From: Hyunsoonleella jejuensis
GTDB lineage: Bacteria; Bacteroidota; Bacteroidia; Flavobacteriales; Flavobacteriaceae
NCBI RefSeq assembly: GCF_900111025.1
Contig: NZ_FOFN01000001.1
Coordinates: 1-64,000, forward strand
Direction of reading: 5' to 3'
Length of the DNA: 64,000 nt
The notes under the pieces are model-generated. The model was not told the DNA's origin. It searched no databases and worked only from the letters and a program-made list of their open reading frames with translations. Shown here piece after piece: positions 52,734-61,958 of this stretch; position 1 is the first letter of the stretch; each line of letters opens with the position of its first letter. Position numbers and translations under genes: made by a program.

Positions 52734-54278
52734 ATGAACGATAAACGATATACATACATTCTCTATATAATTATTGCTGTAATTATAGCTACCATTGGTA
52801 TACAAGCCTATTGGAACTATAAAAATTATCTTTCTAATAAACAGCAACTTATTATTGATGTACAAACGAGTTTAGATAAAGTGGTGGACGATTATTACAC
52901 CGATTTAGCTCAAAAAACCACCTTAGGCTTAACTTTTGAGGGGGAAAATCAAAAAAACGTCTTTAGCGAAGGTGGAATTTTAGAAAAAATCTCAAAATCT
53001 ATTGACGAAAATGATAAAACATTTAAAGGAATAGATTCCTTAAACCTAAATTCTATTGAAGGTATAACTATTATTAAAGGGTTAAAAGCTGACTCTTTAC
53101 TGCCTAAAGAAAAGAATAACAAATTCCCATTTTGGAAACAGGATTCATCGAAACAGCGCCAACAAGTTCACCTATTGAAAGCTGACTCAATAGCTAATAA
53201 ATTTAAATTATTAACCTCTAAAGTAATTATCTCAATTAATAAAGACACATTAAACGTAGCTGCAATTGACAGCTTATTGCAACTAAACTTAAAAGACAAA
53301 CAGATTGATTTAAATTACCAGATAAACTACAGCAAACCCATAGAACGATTTCCGCGTTTTTTCTCTTCAGCAACAAATGAAACAACCAAAGCGGTTGATT
53401 CATCCGCGAATAACAACACATTGAATGTTACTTCAAAATCCACCTTTTTACCAAAAGGCAGTACGCTTGGAGTATCCTTTGACAATGCTAATTGGGCAGC
53501 CTTTAAAAAAGGGATAAGTGCTATTTTAATCTCCACACTTTTGGTTTTAGCGGTTATTAGCTGTTTGTTTTTTCTATTAAAAATAATAAAGGAACAAAAG
53601 CAGTTGGCAGAAGTTAAAAACGATTTGATTAGTAACATTACCCATGAATTTAAAACGCCTATTGCTACCATTGGTGTTGCTTTAGAGAGCATTAGTAATT
53701 TTAACGTGATTGAAGACAAAGAAAAAACAAAGCAATATGTAGATATGTCTTCTAACCAGCTATCAAAACTTAATTTAATGGTAGAAAAATTACTGGAAAC
53801 TGCAACCTTAGATAGTGAATCTTTAAAATTCAACAAAGAACCGCTTGATGTGTCGCATTTGCTTGACACAATGGTTAACCGCTACAAAACTCAACGTCAA
53901 AACAAAAACTTCAACTTACATCTTGATAGTGAAAATATAGTAATACATGCTGATGTGTTTCACTTTGAAAATGCCTTGAACAACATTTTAGATAATGCTG
54001 TGAAATATGGTGGTGATGATATTTCGGTGTACTTAAAATCCAGTAGCAATAGCGTTCAAATTTCAATTTCTGACAACGGAAATTTATTAAAGAAAGAGAA
54101 CAAACATAGAATTTTCGAAAAGTTTTATCGCATTCCAAAAGGCAACACACACGACGTTAAAGGCTATGGCATTGGGCTATATTATACCAAAACCATTATC
54201 AATAAACATAACGGTACTATTGCTCTTGATTTAAGCGAAAATCTAACCTCATTTAAAATTTCCATACCCAATGGCTAA
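52734..54278 (+). CDS. membrane sensor histidine kinase
   Basis: This 514-residue kinase has two membrane segments (about residues 8-26 and 262-285) enclosing a periplasmic sensor domain of about 230 residues that matches no family I know. The dimerisation box NITHEFKTP carries the phosphorylated His304. The ATPase domain shows NNILDNAVKYGG (N box), ISDNG (G1) and GYGIGLYY (G2). No HAMP domain is evident. The stop overlaps the response-regulator start by 8 nt, so the pair is translationally coupled. The neighbouring GLPGLI/receptor genes suggest an envelope-related signal. Confidence 0.92.
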   Translation: MNDKRYTYILYIIIAVIIATIGIQAYWNYKNYLSNKQQLIIDVQTSLDKVVDDYYTDLAQKTTLGLTFEGENQKNVFSEGGILEKISKSIDENDKTFKGIDSLNLNSIEGITIIKGLKADSLLPKEKNNKFPFWKQDSSKQRQQVHLLKADSIANKFKLLTSKVIISINKDTLNVAAIDSLLQLNLKDKQIDLNYQINYSKPIERFPRFFSSATNETTKAVDSSANNNTLNVTSKSTFLPKGSTLGVSFDNANWAAFKKGISAILISTLLVLAVISCLFFLLKIIKEQKQLAEVKNDLISNITHEFKTPIATIGVALESISNFNVIEDKEKTKQYVDMSSNQLSKLNLMVEKLLETATLDSESLKFNKEPLDVSHLLDTMVNRYKTQRQNKNFNLHLDSENIVIHADVFHFENALNNILDNAVKYGGDDISVYLKSSSNSVQISISDNGNLLKKENKHRIFEKFYRIPKGNTHDVKGYGIGLYYTKTIINKHNGTIALDLSENLTSFKISIPNG

Positions 54279-54954
54279 CCCGGTAAAACTTATATTAGCA
54301 GAGGACGAGCCTGCTTTGGGCCAAATCATAAAAGAAAGTCTTGAAACCAGAAATTTTAAGGTGACACTCTGTGAAGACGGTGAAAAAGCATTAAAACAAT
54401 ATCACATTATTAATCCTGAATTGTTGGTACTTGATGTGATGATGCCAAAAAAGGATGGTTTTACCTTGGCTAAAGAAATTCGCGAAATTGATGATGCTAT
54501 TCCTATTATCTTTTTAACTGCAAAATCGCAAACGCAAGATGTTGTGGAAGGTTTTACCATTGGTGGTAATGATTATTTAAAAAAGCCATTCAGTATGGAG
54601 GAACTCATTGTTCGCATTAATAATTTATTGAACCGCAGCAAAGAGCAACAACAATCAGAAATTATCATATTGGGCGATTACACCTTTAATTTTCCCAAAC
54701 AAACATTGCAGTTTCAATCTGAAGATAAAGTTCAGCTTACGCACCGCGAAGCACATTTGTTATTTCATTTGATAAAAAATAAAAATAAGGTTTTAGATCG
54801 CTCTTTAATTTTGAATAAGCTCTGGGGAACCGATGATTTTTTTGCAGCTAGAAGTATGGATGTCTTTATTACCAAACTTCGAAAAAAACTAAAAAAAGAT
54901 ACCAACATTGAAATTATAAATGTTCGCGGTTATGGCTATAAGTTAATTTTATAG
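54271..54954 (+). CDS. OmpR-type response regulator
   Basis: This 227-residue regulator has a receiver domain (residues 6-120) with the acidic pair in LAEDEP, phospho-acceptor Asp55 in VLDVMMPKKDG, Thr in FLTAK and Lys in LKKPFS. A winged-helix DNA-binding domain follows (about 130-225) with TLQFQSEDKVQLTHREAHLL (read as LTHREAHLLFHLI) and VFITKLRKKLKK, the recognition helix. It is the natural candidate to bind the 10-11 bp direct repeats at 52669 and 51331. It overlaps the kinase gene by 8 nt. Confidence 0.94.
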   Translation: MANPVKLILAEDEPALGQIIKESLETRNFKVTLCEDGEKALKQYHIINPELLVLDVMMPKKDGFTLAKEIREIDDAIPIIFLTAKSQTQDVVEGFTIGGNDYLKKPFSMEELIVRINNLLNRSKEQQQSEIIILGDYTFNFPKQTLQFQSEDKVQLTHREAHLLFHLIKNKNKVLDRSLILNKLWGTDDFFAARSMDVFITKLRKKLKKDTNIEIINVRGYGYKLIL

Positions 54955-54987
54955 AAGTGGTTTGATTTTTGTACTTTTCAAACCGAA

Positions 54988-55767
54988 ATGAAAACAGTTT
55001 TATATTTTTTTTTACTGCTTTGGGTTTCAATAGGCGCTCAAGAACCTATTGAAATAGCACCCCTTAAAACTACACCTTTAAAAGCTGATAGTGTTGTTGG
55101 CGTTGATAATTTTGGCACTATTTTCTTCACTCAAGAAAGTACCATTTACAAGAAAAATAAAGACACTACAATTAGCTACAACAATTTGCAATTAGGAAAA
55201 CTAACGTCGGCAAATAGTTTTAATCCACTAAAAATCAACGTGTTTTATCAAGAATTCAACACTGTTATTATTTTAGATAATCGTTTAGCTGAAATATTTA
55301 AAGTTGATTTTAATACCCTAAATAACTACAAAAATGTATCGCATATTTCTACCGGATACGACAATACCATTTGGATTTTTAATCAAGACACACAACTCTT
55401 AGAAGTATTTGATTATAAAACCAGAACTACAAAAGCACAAACGCTGAAACCTATTGATAGTCCTATATTAGATTTAACAAGTAATTACAACTATGCGTAT
55501 CTACTAACTGAAGATTCTATTTTGGTTTATAATTACTTTGGAAGTTTGGTAAAGAAAATAAAAAATGCTGGATTCACTGAGATTGTTGAAAATAACGAGA
55601 GTTTGTACTTAAAAAAGGAAAATGGCTTATTTTATTTGGCAAAAGATTCTACAGCCGTAATTCCTGTAAAAACTAATAATAATTTGGTACCGCAATTTTT
55701 TGTAACCAATGAAACCTTGTATATTTACAACTTTGAAACTCTCCAAGAATTCCGAATAAAAAATTAA
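54988..55767 (+). CDS. secreted beta-propeller-like protein, unknown function
   Basis: This 259-residue protein has a signal peptide (about residues 1-17) and repeated short strands of the kind DNFGTIFFTQESTIYKK, SHISTGYDNTIWIFNQDT and YNYAYLLTEDSILVYN, suggesting a propeller of five or so blades. No family name is supported. It lies 33 bp after the response regulator, and 7 bp before the deoxynucleoside kinase gene, so it may be co-transcribed with both. No link of function is apparent. Confidence 0.7.
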   Translation: MKTVLYFFLLLWVSIGAQEPIEIAPLKTTPLKADSVVGVDNFGTIFFTQESTIYKKNKDTTISYNNLQLGKLTSANSFNPLKINVFYQEFNTVIILDNRLAEIFKVDFNTLNNYKNVSHISTGYDNTIWIFNQDTQLLEVFDYKTRTTKAQTLKPIDSPILDLTSNYNYAYLLTEDSILVYNYFGSLVKKIKNAGFTEIVENNESLYLKKENGLFYLAKDSTAVIPVKTNNNLVPQFFVTNETLYIYNFETLQEFRIKN

Positions 55768-55774
55768 TTAAACT

Positions 55775-56389
55775 ATGCATATTGCTGTAGCCGGAAATAT
55801 TGGCGCTGGAAAAACGACGCTGACCAAATTACTTGCAAAACACTATAAATGGGAAGCACAACTAGAAGATGTGGTTGACAATCCTTATTTAGATGATTTT
55901 TACAATCAAATGGAACGCTGGAGTTTCAACCTACAAGTTTACTTTTTAAATAGTCGTTTTCGTCAAGTATTGCAAATTCGAGAAAGTGGAAAAGACATTA
56001 TTCAAGATAGAACCATTTACGAAGATGCCCATATTTTTGCACCCAACCTACATGCCATGGGTTTAATGACAAATAGGGATTTTAGCAATTACAGCACACT
56101 GTTTGATTTAATGGAATCGCTTGTTCAAGGCCCTGATTTATTAATTTATTTGCGTAGTTCTATCCCTAATTTGGTATCGCAAATTCATAAACGTGGTAGG
56201 GATTATGAGAACTCCATTAGTATAGATTACCTCAGCAGATTAAACGAGCGCTACGAAGCTTGGATTCATGGGTATGACAAAGGCAAATTATTGATAATGG
56301 ATGTCGATAAATTAAACTTCGTAGATAATCCTGAAGATTTAGGACATGTTATCAATACTATTGATGCTGAAATTAACGGGTTGTTTTAA
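55775..56389 (+). CDS. deoxynucleoside kinase
   Basis: This 204-residue cytoplasmic enzyme phosphorylates deoxynucleosides for salvage. The P-loop GNIGAGKTT lies at residues 7-15; the DRTIYED motif near 80-86 and the lid RGRDYENSI are those of the deoxyadenosine/deoxyguanosine kinase family. The preferred base cannot be read from sequence. It lies 7 bp after the secreted-protein gene. Confidence 0.92.
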   Translation: MHIAVAGNIGAGKTTLTKLLAKHYKWEAQLEDVVDNPYLDDFYNQMERWSFNLQVYFLNSRFRQVLQIRESGKDIIQDRTIYEDAHIFAPNLHAMGLMTNRDFSNYSTLFDLMESLVQGPDLLIYLRSSIPNLVSQIHKRGRDYENSISIDYLSRLNERYEAWIHGYDKGKLLIMDVDKLNFVDNPEDLGHVINTIDAEINGLF

Positions 56390-56523
56390 AAGGCTTCTTC
56401 CGATTTTACAGTTAAAAATCTATTAAAAACCACAGGAGTTTTTACATAAGTTATTTTAATAACGTTATTTTGTAATTAGGCAAATATTAAAACGCCCACC
56501 CTACTTACAACACATTAAATAAA

Positions 56524-58536
56524 ATGAAACGATTACTATTTCTGCTTTTAATTTTATATACTAGTTTAGCATTTTCACAGATGTATAATCCTGTAAAATG
56601 GAAAACTCAAGTTGAAAAAATATCTGATTCAGAATACAACTTAATTTCTATTGCAACAATTGAGGAAGGTTCTCACCTGTACGCTCAAAACATTCCAGAA
56701 GGAGGACCAATTCCGACTGAATTCAATTACCATAACGACAACAACGATTATACGCTTATCGGTAATACTTCAGAAGAAGAAGGCATAACCGTTAACGACG
56801 CAGTATTTGAAATGGAAATTAAGTATTTTGAAAACACGGCTGTTTTTAAGCAAAAAGTAAAGCTTATTAATGCCATAGACAAAATAACTGGTAGTGTATT
56901 GTTTATGGCTTGTGATGATGAAAAATGCACGCCCCCAACAGATTTTGAATTAGTTTTTATTCTGAATGAATCAAAAAAAGCTGCTTCTGAAAACACCAAT
57001 AAACAGATTGAAATTGACTCCAATAAAACAAACCATTTACTATATGGAATGTCTTCTGATGATATTATTAAACCAACTACATCTTGTGGAAATGAAGTCG
57101 AAAATTTGAATGTTACCTCAAGCAATAGTTCATTATGGCGTATTTTTGGATTGGGTTTCTTAGGGGGGTTGTTGGCATTATTAACACCTTGCGTATTCCC
57201 TATGATTCCGCTCACAGTTAGTTTTTTCACAAAAAACAGCAGTGAAAACAAAGGATCGGGCGTATCAAAAGCCTTACTGTATGGCTTCTTTATTTTCGCT
57301 GTTTATATTTTACTAAGCGTACCATTTCATTTGTTAGATTCGGTAAACCCAGATATTCTAAATGAGATTTCAACCAACATCTGGCTAAATATTATCTTCT
57401 TTTTAATTTTTGTGTTCTTTGCCTTTTCATTTTTCGGATATTACGAATTAACATTACCGTCTAGTTGGACGACAAAAACAACACAAGGCGAAAATACAGG
57501 TGGTTTAGTTGGAATATTTTTCATGGCACTTACACTAGCTATAGTATCCTTTTCTTGTACAGGACCTATTCTGGGGTCTTTACTCGCAGGCTCTTTAACA
57601 GCAGATGGTGGCGCGTGGGAACTCACAGCAGGTATGGCTGGTTTTGGAGTATCTTTAGGTTTACCTTTTGCATTATTCGCCATGTTTCCTAATATGATGA
57701 ATGCCCTACCAAAGTCTGGTGGATGGTTAAATACAACAAAGGTAATTTTAGGGTTTTTAGAGTTAGCCTTAGCTTTCAAATTTTTATCGAATGCCGACTT
57801 GGTTGCACATTGGAATGTCTTAAAAATTGAACCCTTTTTAATTTTGTGGATTTTAATATTTGCAGGTTTAGCTTTATACCTTTTCGGTAAGATTAAATTC
57901 CCTCATGATTCACCAATAAAAAAATTATCATTTTCTAGAATTACAGGAGGTGTTTTAGTGGCATCTTTCGTTATTTATTTGGCGTCGGGATTTAGAGTTA
58001 ACAAAGACACCAACACCTTTAAATCACTCACACTGTTAAGTGGTTTAGCCCCTCCCGTAGGATACAGTTTTTTGTATCCAAATGAATGCCCTAATAATTT
58101 AGATTGTTTTAAAGATTTAAAAGAGGGACTAGCCTATGCAAAAAAAGCCAACAAACCTATTATCATAGATTTTACTGGTTTGGCTTGTGTTAATTGCCGT
58201 AAAATGGAAGAGCATGTTTGGCCGGATTCCACTATTGACAATTACTTAAGGAACGATTATGTTTTAATTTCTCTTTATGTTGATGATAAAAAAGAGTTGC
58301 CAGAAACTGAAAAAATATATGTAAAACGTGTCGATGGCGGTGTAAGAAAACTTGAAAACTATGGACATAAATGGGCTCATTTTCAAACGGAATTTTTCCA
58401 ATCAAACTCCCAACCCTATTATGTACTTTTAGATTCAAATGGCAAAAAAGTTTTAAATACTCCCATGCCCTATACTCCAGACGCCAAAGAGTATGCAGCG
58501 TTTTTAGAGTGCGGCTTGAAGGTTTTCAATGAATAA
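56524..58536 (+). CDS. dsbD: thiol:disulfide interchange protein DsbD-like
   Basis: This 670-residue protein moves electrons from the cytoplasm to the periplasm. It has a signal peptide, an N-terminal DsbD-alpha-like domain with a CDDEKC motif near residue 133, a CcdA-like membrane core of about eight segments with the cysteines in [10 protein letters not shown] and [10 protein letters not shown], and a C-terminal thioredoxin-like domain with CVNC in [15 protein letters not shown]. All three modules and their cysteines are intact. It stands alone. Confidence 0.92.
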   Translation: MKRLLFLLLILYTSLAFSQMYNPVKWKTQVEKISDSEYNLISIATIEEGSHLYAQNIPEGGPIPTEFNYHNDNNDYTLIGNTSEEEGITVNDAVFEMEIKYFENTAVFKQKVKLINAIDKITGSVLFMACDDEKCTPPTDFELVFILNESKKAASENTNKQIEIDSNKTNHLLYGMSSDDIIKPTTSCGNEVENLNVTSSNSSLWRIFGLGFLGGLLALLTPCVFPMIPLTVSFFTKNSSENKGSGVSKALLYGFFIFAVYILLSVPFHLLDSVNPDILNEISTNIWLNIIFFLIFVFFAFSFFGYYELTLPSSWTTKTTQGENTGGLVGIFFMALTLAIVSFSCTGPILGSLLAGSLTADGGAWELTAGMAGFGVSLGLPFALFAMFPNMMNALPKSGGWLNTTKVILGFLELALAFKFLSNADLVAHWNVLKIEPFLILWILIFAGLALYLFGKIKFPHDSPIKKLSFSRITGGVLVASFVIYLASGFRVNKDTNTFKSLTLLSGLAPPVGYSFLYPNECPNNLDCFKDLKEGLAYAKKANKPIIIDFTGLACVNCRKMEEHVWPDSTIDNYLRNDYVLISLYVDDKKELPETEKIYVKRVDGGVRKLENYGHKWAHFQTEFFQSNSQPYYVLLDSNGKKVLNTPMPYTPDAKEYAAFLECGLKVFNE

Positions 58537-58560
58537 TTTCTAGATCAAACATATGTTGAC

Positions 58561-60054
58561 ATGATTAGTCCCAAAGCAAAACAGCCAACACGTCTGGAAA
58601 ATTATTTCGAAAAATTCCGAAACAATATTGTAGGTATTGACTCTTATTTCGTATCGCCTTACGGTAGAAAAAAAATTATTTATGCAGATTGGACAGCTAG
58701 TGGAAGACTATACAAACCCATTGAAGAAAAGATAAGCAAAGAGATAGGAACTTTTGTTGCCAATACACACACTGAGACTTCCATCACAGGAAGTGTAATG
58801 ACACATGCCTACCATGATGCGCGAACAATCATAAAACAACACGTTAATGCATCGCAAGACGATGTACTAATTACTGTTGGTACAGGAATGACTGGAGCAG
58901 TAAATAAGTTTCAACGTATTTTAGGCCTTAAATTGTGTGAGAATTTAAAAGAAAACACCATAGTTCCTGAAGAGAAACGCCCTATAATTTTTGTATCACA
59001 TATGGAACATCATTCCAATCAAACCTCTTGGTTGGAAACCATAGCTCGCGTTAAGGTAATCCCATCAAACAATGAAGGCCTGCCATGTTTAGTTAAACTC
59101 GAAGAACTGTTGGAGGAATTTAAACATGTACCTATAAAAATTGCAGCTATTACAGGATGTTCTAACGTTACAGGAATTGCAACCAACTACTATGAAGTTG
59201 CAAAAACGATGCATCGCAACAATGGATTGTGTTTTGTAGATTTTGCATGTTCTGCACCATATATAAATATTAATATGCATCCAAAAGATGAGGACGCCTA
59301 TTTAGACGCAATAACCTTCTCACCTCATAAATTTTTGGGCGGCCCAGGTTCATCTGGAGTATTAATATTCAACAAAAAATTATATAAAAATTTAGTACCC
59401 GATAATCCTGGTGGCGGAACGGTAAGCTATACAAATCCTTGGGGCGACCATGATTATATTGATGATATTGAAACTCGAGAAGATGGCGGTACGCCAGGGT
59501 TTTTACAAGCTATTAGAATTGCATTATCCATAAAGCTTAAAGAAGATATGGGAGTGCAAAATATTTTGGATAGAGAGCATGAACTGAATACAATTATATT
59601 TGAAAGATTATCTAAAATTCCAAACTTAAAAATTTTAGCTCCTGAGCATAAAGACAGATTAGGTGTGTTCTCTTTTTACATTGAAGGTGCACATTACAAT
59701 CTTATAGTAAAACTTCTAAACGATAGATTTGGGGTACAAACACGTGGGGGTTGTTCATGTGCAGGGACTTATGGTCATTACCTGTTAAATGTAGACCAAT
59801 CTACTTCGAAATCTATTGAAGCAAAAATATTGGAAGGCTGTTTAATTGAGCGCCCGGGATGGATACGCATGTCTATTCACCCAACAATGACCAATGATGA
59901 AATTGATTTTATCTGTGATGCAATTGCCGAGGTAGCTGAAAATCATACCAAATGGGGAGAAGATTACGAATATGACGCTGTTAAAAACGAATTTATACAT
60001 AGAAGTAATACTTCAACAGAAAAAGAAATTATAAAGGATTGGTTTACCCTTTAA
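58561..60054 (+). CDS. class-V PLP enzyme, cysteine-desulfurase-like
   Basis: This 497-residue protein belongs to the aminotransferase class V (SufS/NifS/Csd-like) fold. PLP features are HMEHHSNQTSW at 148-158, CFVDFACSAP near 224, and Schiff-base Lys257 in FSPHKFLGGPG. A Cys-rich motif GGCSCAG (Cys398 and Cys400) sits where SufS-type enzymes carry the catalytic Cys loop. It is longer than typical SufS (about 405) at both ends. It could be a desulfurase or a selenocysteine lyase relative. It is 24 bp after dsbD, and may share its transcript; the stop overlaps the lyase stop on the other strand by 4 bp. Confidence 0.8.
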   Translation: MISPKAKQPTRLENYFEKFRNNIVGIDSYFVSPYGRKKIIYADWTASGRLYKPIEEKISKEIGTFVANTHTETSITGSVMTHAYHDARTIIKQHVNASQDDVLITVGTGMTGAVNKFQRILGLKLCENLKENTIVPEEKRPIIFVSHMEHHSNQTSWLETIARVKVIPSNNEGLPCLVKLEELLEEFKHVPIKIAAITGCSNVTGIATNYYEVAKTMHRNNGLCFVDFACSAPYININMHPKDEDAYLDAITFSPHKFLGGPGSSGVLIFNKKLYKNLVPDNPGGGTVSYTNPWGDHDYIDDIETREDGGTPGFLQAIRIALSIKLKEDMGVQNILDREHELNTIIFERLSKIPNLKILAPEHKDRLGVFSFYIEGAHYNLIVKLLNDRFGVQTRGGCSCAGTYGHYLLNVDQSTSKSIEAKILEGCLIERPGWIRMSIHPTMTNDEIDFICDAIAEVAENHTKWGEDYEYDAVKNEFIHRSNTSTEKEIIKDWFTL

Positions 60055-61793
60055 TTTAACACAATGCGATTTACAGATTGGTTTGATCTTAAAATATAAA
60101 TACCCTTTGAAAAATTGCTAATATCGATTTCAGCCTTTTTTAGCTCTAAATTTTCGGTACGAAGAAGTTGCCCCCTAGTATTAAATATTTTAACTTTTCC
60201 AATAATATCGTCCTTATTTAAAATCGTTAACTTCCCTTTAGTGGGTGAGGGATAAATTTTGATGCTATTTTTATCTAGGAACAAACTGCTAACGGACAAG
60301 GCATTTAAGGCACCAAAACCTAGTTTCACTCCCACATCAGTTAACGTGTAAGGTCTAGATGTACCACTCGCATTAAATTCTTCGGCTCCGGCATCGATGT
60401 TGGCGTCTCTATCTCCATATAAAATATCCTTGTTTAAAAAAGTATAGGTCCCTACACCAGCATCTATCGCTGCACTTCCAGCAGTTATCCTATAGAAATC
60501 GCTACCACTGGTTAATAATCCTGAAGCTACTGTTTGGTTTGAATTAACACCATTAGTTAAATCCCAACTTCCATTTTGTGTAATATTACCCGCGTTACTT
60601 GAAGCTCCTGTTGGTGCCGTAAGTATTTGAAATGCGTTTATATCAGAGTTTAAAATAATGTTATTAGCAACTGTAAGGTTTTCTGGTGCAAGCGTTGCTC
60701 CACTCAAACTAGTTCCAATTCTAATACCTAAATCACAATCTACGAGTGTATTATTTACAATTTGTACATTTTTAACTTGATAATATCCATTTAACGGAGA
60801 GTTTTCTAAACCGTTCATAACATTTAATGCTCCTGTGGTACTAGACCCCGACCCATTTGGTTTTCTATACCTAAGTTTTTCAAAATAGTTGTTATATACT
60901 TTATGACCTTCTCCGATAACTCTTACACCACCAGAAAAAGAATTATTATTTCCAAAGAAGAAATTATTAAATACTTCTGTATTATTACCATGTCTCAAAG
61001 TTAAAGTACCTTGGTAATCTCTAAAAGTGTTATTATAATATTTGTTTCCTCCGCTTTTATTTGAAATGATTTCTACTTCTCCAGACCAGTTATGAAACAA
61101 GTTATCATAAACATCTGTAAATGAATCAGACAGAGAGGTTGTGCTCACTCCAATTCTTATGGCATCTTGATCATTTAAACCGTTAACATCATTGTTGACT
61201 GGAATTCTATCCGCAAAATAGTTATGGTGTATTTTAGAATAATCGGGCGTTGCGTTATTATGATTATCATTGATAATGCTTCCTACCCCATTTTTGCCAA
61301 GAAATGAGCAATAACTTACCTCATTATATGCGCCATAAATAATCACCCATTTAAAAATATCTTCTTCTTGACTAACGGTACCGTTATATGAATCAATCTT
61401 TACATTTCTAACGGTGCAGTTTACACAATCATTATTGCTTGCATCTCTAAATTCGATAACAGGTTCAATTCTTCCATCGTTTGAAATGAGGCCTAAGGCA
61501 TTCTGAAAAATAATACCTTCAAAAATAATATAAGAACCTCCAATACTGATGTTTGAACGCCCTTCAAAAAACACATTTCCCAAATTTTGAGCTTTAATTA
61601 TACAAGGCTGAAGTTCTGTAGCATTTACATTAATTGATATTTGCACATCCAACCAAGTACCATCGGCCAATTCAATTATAGTACCCGCTGCTGCATTTGA
61701 AATTGCGTTTTGAAGTTCAGCATTATTACTCACAACTTGCCCATTTACAGCAATTATTAAAAATAAGGTGATAATTGATATATAATGTTTCAT
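60051..61793 (-). CDS. PL6-family alginate lyase with T9SS sorting domain
   Basis: This 580-residue secreted protein degrades alginate. It has a signal peptide (about residues 1-18), a parallel beta-helix of the PL6 / chondroitinase-B type (about 20-470), and the catalytic Lys246 (EIISNKSGG) and Arg267 (LTLRHGN) at the positions equivalent to the base and acid of known PL6 enzymes. A C-terminal type A sorting domain (about 505-580: YPSPTKGKLTIL and GIYILRS) sends it out through the type IX system. No SusC/SusD, KDG kinase or other alginate genes are seen here; an isolated lyase gene with a 16-bp palindrome upstream suggests control from a distant locus. Confidence 0.9.
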   Translation of the reverse strand: MKHYISIITLFLIIAVNGQVVSNNAELQNAISNAAAGTIIELADGTWLDVQISINVNATELQPCIIKAQNLGNVFFEGRSNISIGGSYIIFEGIIFQNALGLISNDGRIEPVIEFRDASNNDCVNCTVRNVKIDSYNGTVSQEEDIFKWVIIYGAYNEVSYCSFLGKNGVGSIINDNHNNATPDYSKIHHNYFADRIPVNNDVNGLNDQDAIRIGVSTTSLSDSFTDVYDNLFHNWSGEVEIISNKSGGNKYYNNTFRDYQGTLTLRHGNNTEVFNNFFFGNNNSFSGGVRVIGEGHKVYNNYFEKLRYRKPNGSGSSTTGALNVMNGLENSPLNGYYQVKNVQIVNNTLVDCDLGIRIGTSLSGATLAPENLTVANNIILNSDINAFQILTAPTGASSNAGNITQNGSWDLTNGVNSNQTVASGLLTSGSDFYRITAGSAAIDAGVGTYTFLNKDILYGDRDANIDAGAEEFNASGTSRPYTLTDVGVKLGFGALNALSVSSLFLDKNSIKIYPSPTKGKLTILNKDDIIGKVKIFNTRGQLLRTENLELKKAEIDISNFSKGIYILRSNQSVNRIVLN

Positions 61794-61821
61794 TGATATT
61801 TAATTTAGATTTGGAAAACCA

Positions 61822-61837
61822 AATTGGTTAACCAATT
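61822..61837. promoter_or_regulatory. 16-bp perfect palindrome upstream of the alginate lyase
   Basis: AATTGGTTAACCAATT is a perfect palindrome 29 bp before the lyase start. Its core TTGGT-TA-ACCAA resembles operators of GntR/FadR-type regulators. Confidence 0.65.
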
Positions 61838-61880
61838 CAAAGATAACAAGTTTGTCTTGATAAAATGAAACTATTTACAT

Positions 61881-61905
61881 AAAAAAAACCACGCTTTCAC
61901 GTGGC
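61881..61905 (-). terminator. intrinsic terminator of hppA
   Basis: On the minus strand CCACG and CGTGG (61889-61893 with 61900-61904) pair around a 6-nt loop and are followed by eight T (plus 61881-61888). It lies 54 bp after the hppA stop. Confidence 0.85.
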
Positions 61906-61923
61906 CTTTAAATAATTAGCTTA

Positions 61924-61943
61924 TTTAGTTTAGTTTAGTTTAG
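61924..61943. repeat. four tandem TTTAG units
   Basis: TTTAG is repeated four times without interruption, between the hppA terminator and stop. It is a short microsatellite and could vary in copy number. Confidence 0.8.
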
Positions 61944-61958
61944 TTGATAGTTTTTAGT

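Noticed and set aside
57441-57779. Minus-strand open frames inside dsbD and similar frames inside argH, ilvD, hppA and ilvA
   Set aside because: They are antisense shadows of long, well-recognised genes and show no family similarity or proper start context.
61924-61943. TTTAG tandem repeat as a CRISPR or functional array
   Set aside because: The unit is only 5 nt and has no spacers; it is a simple microsatellite.
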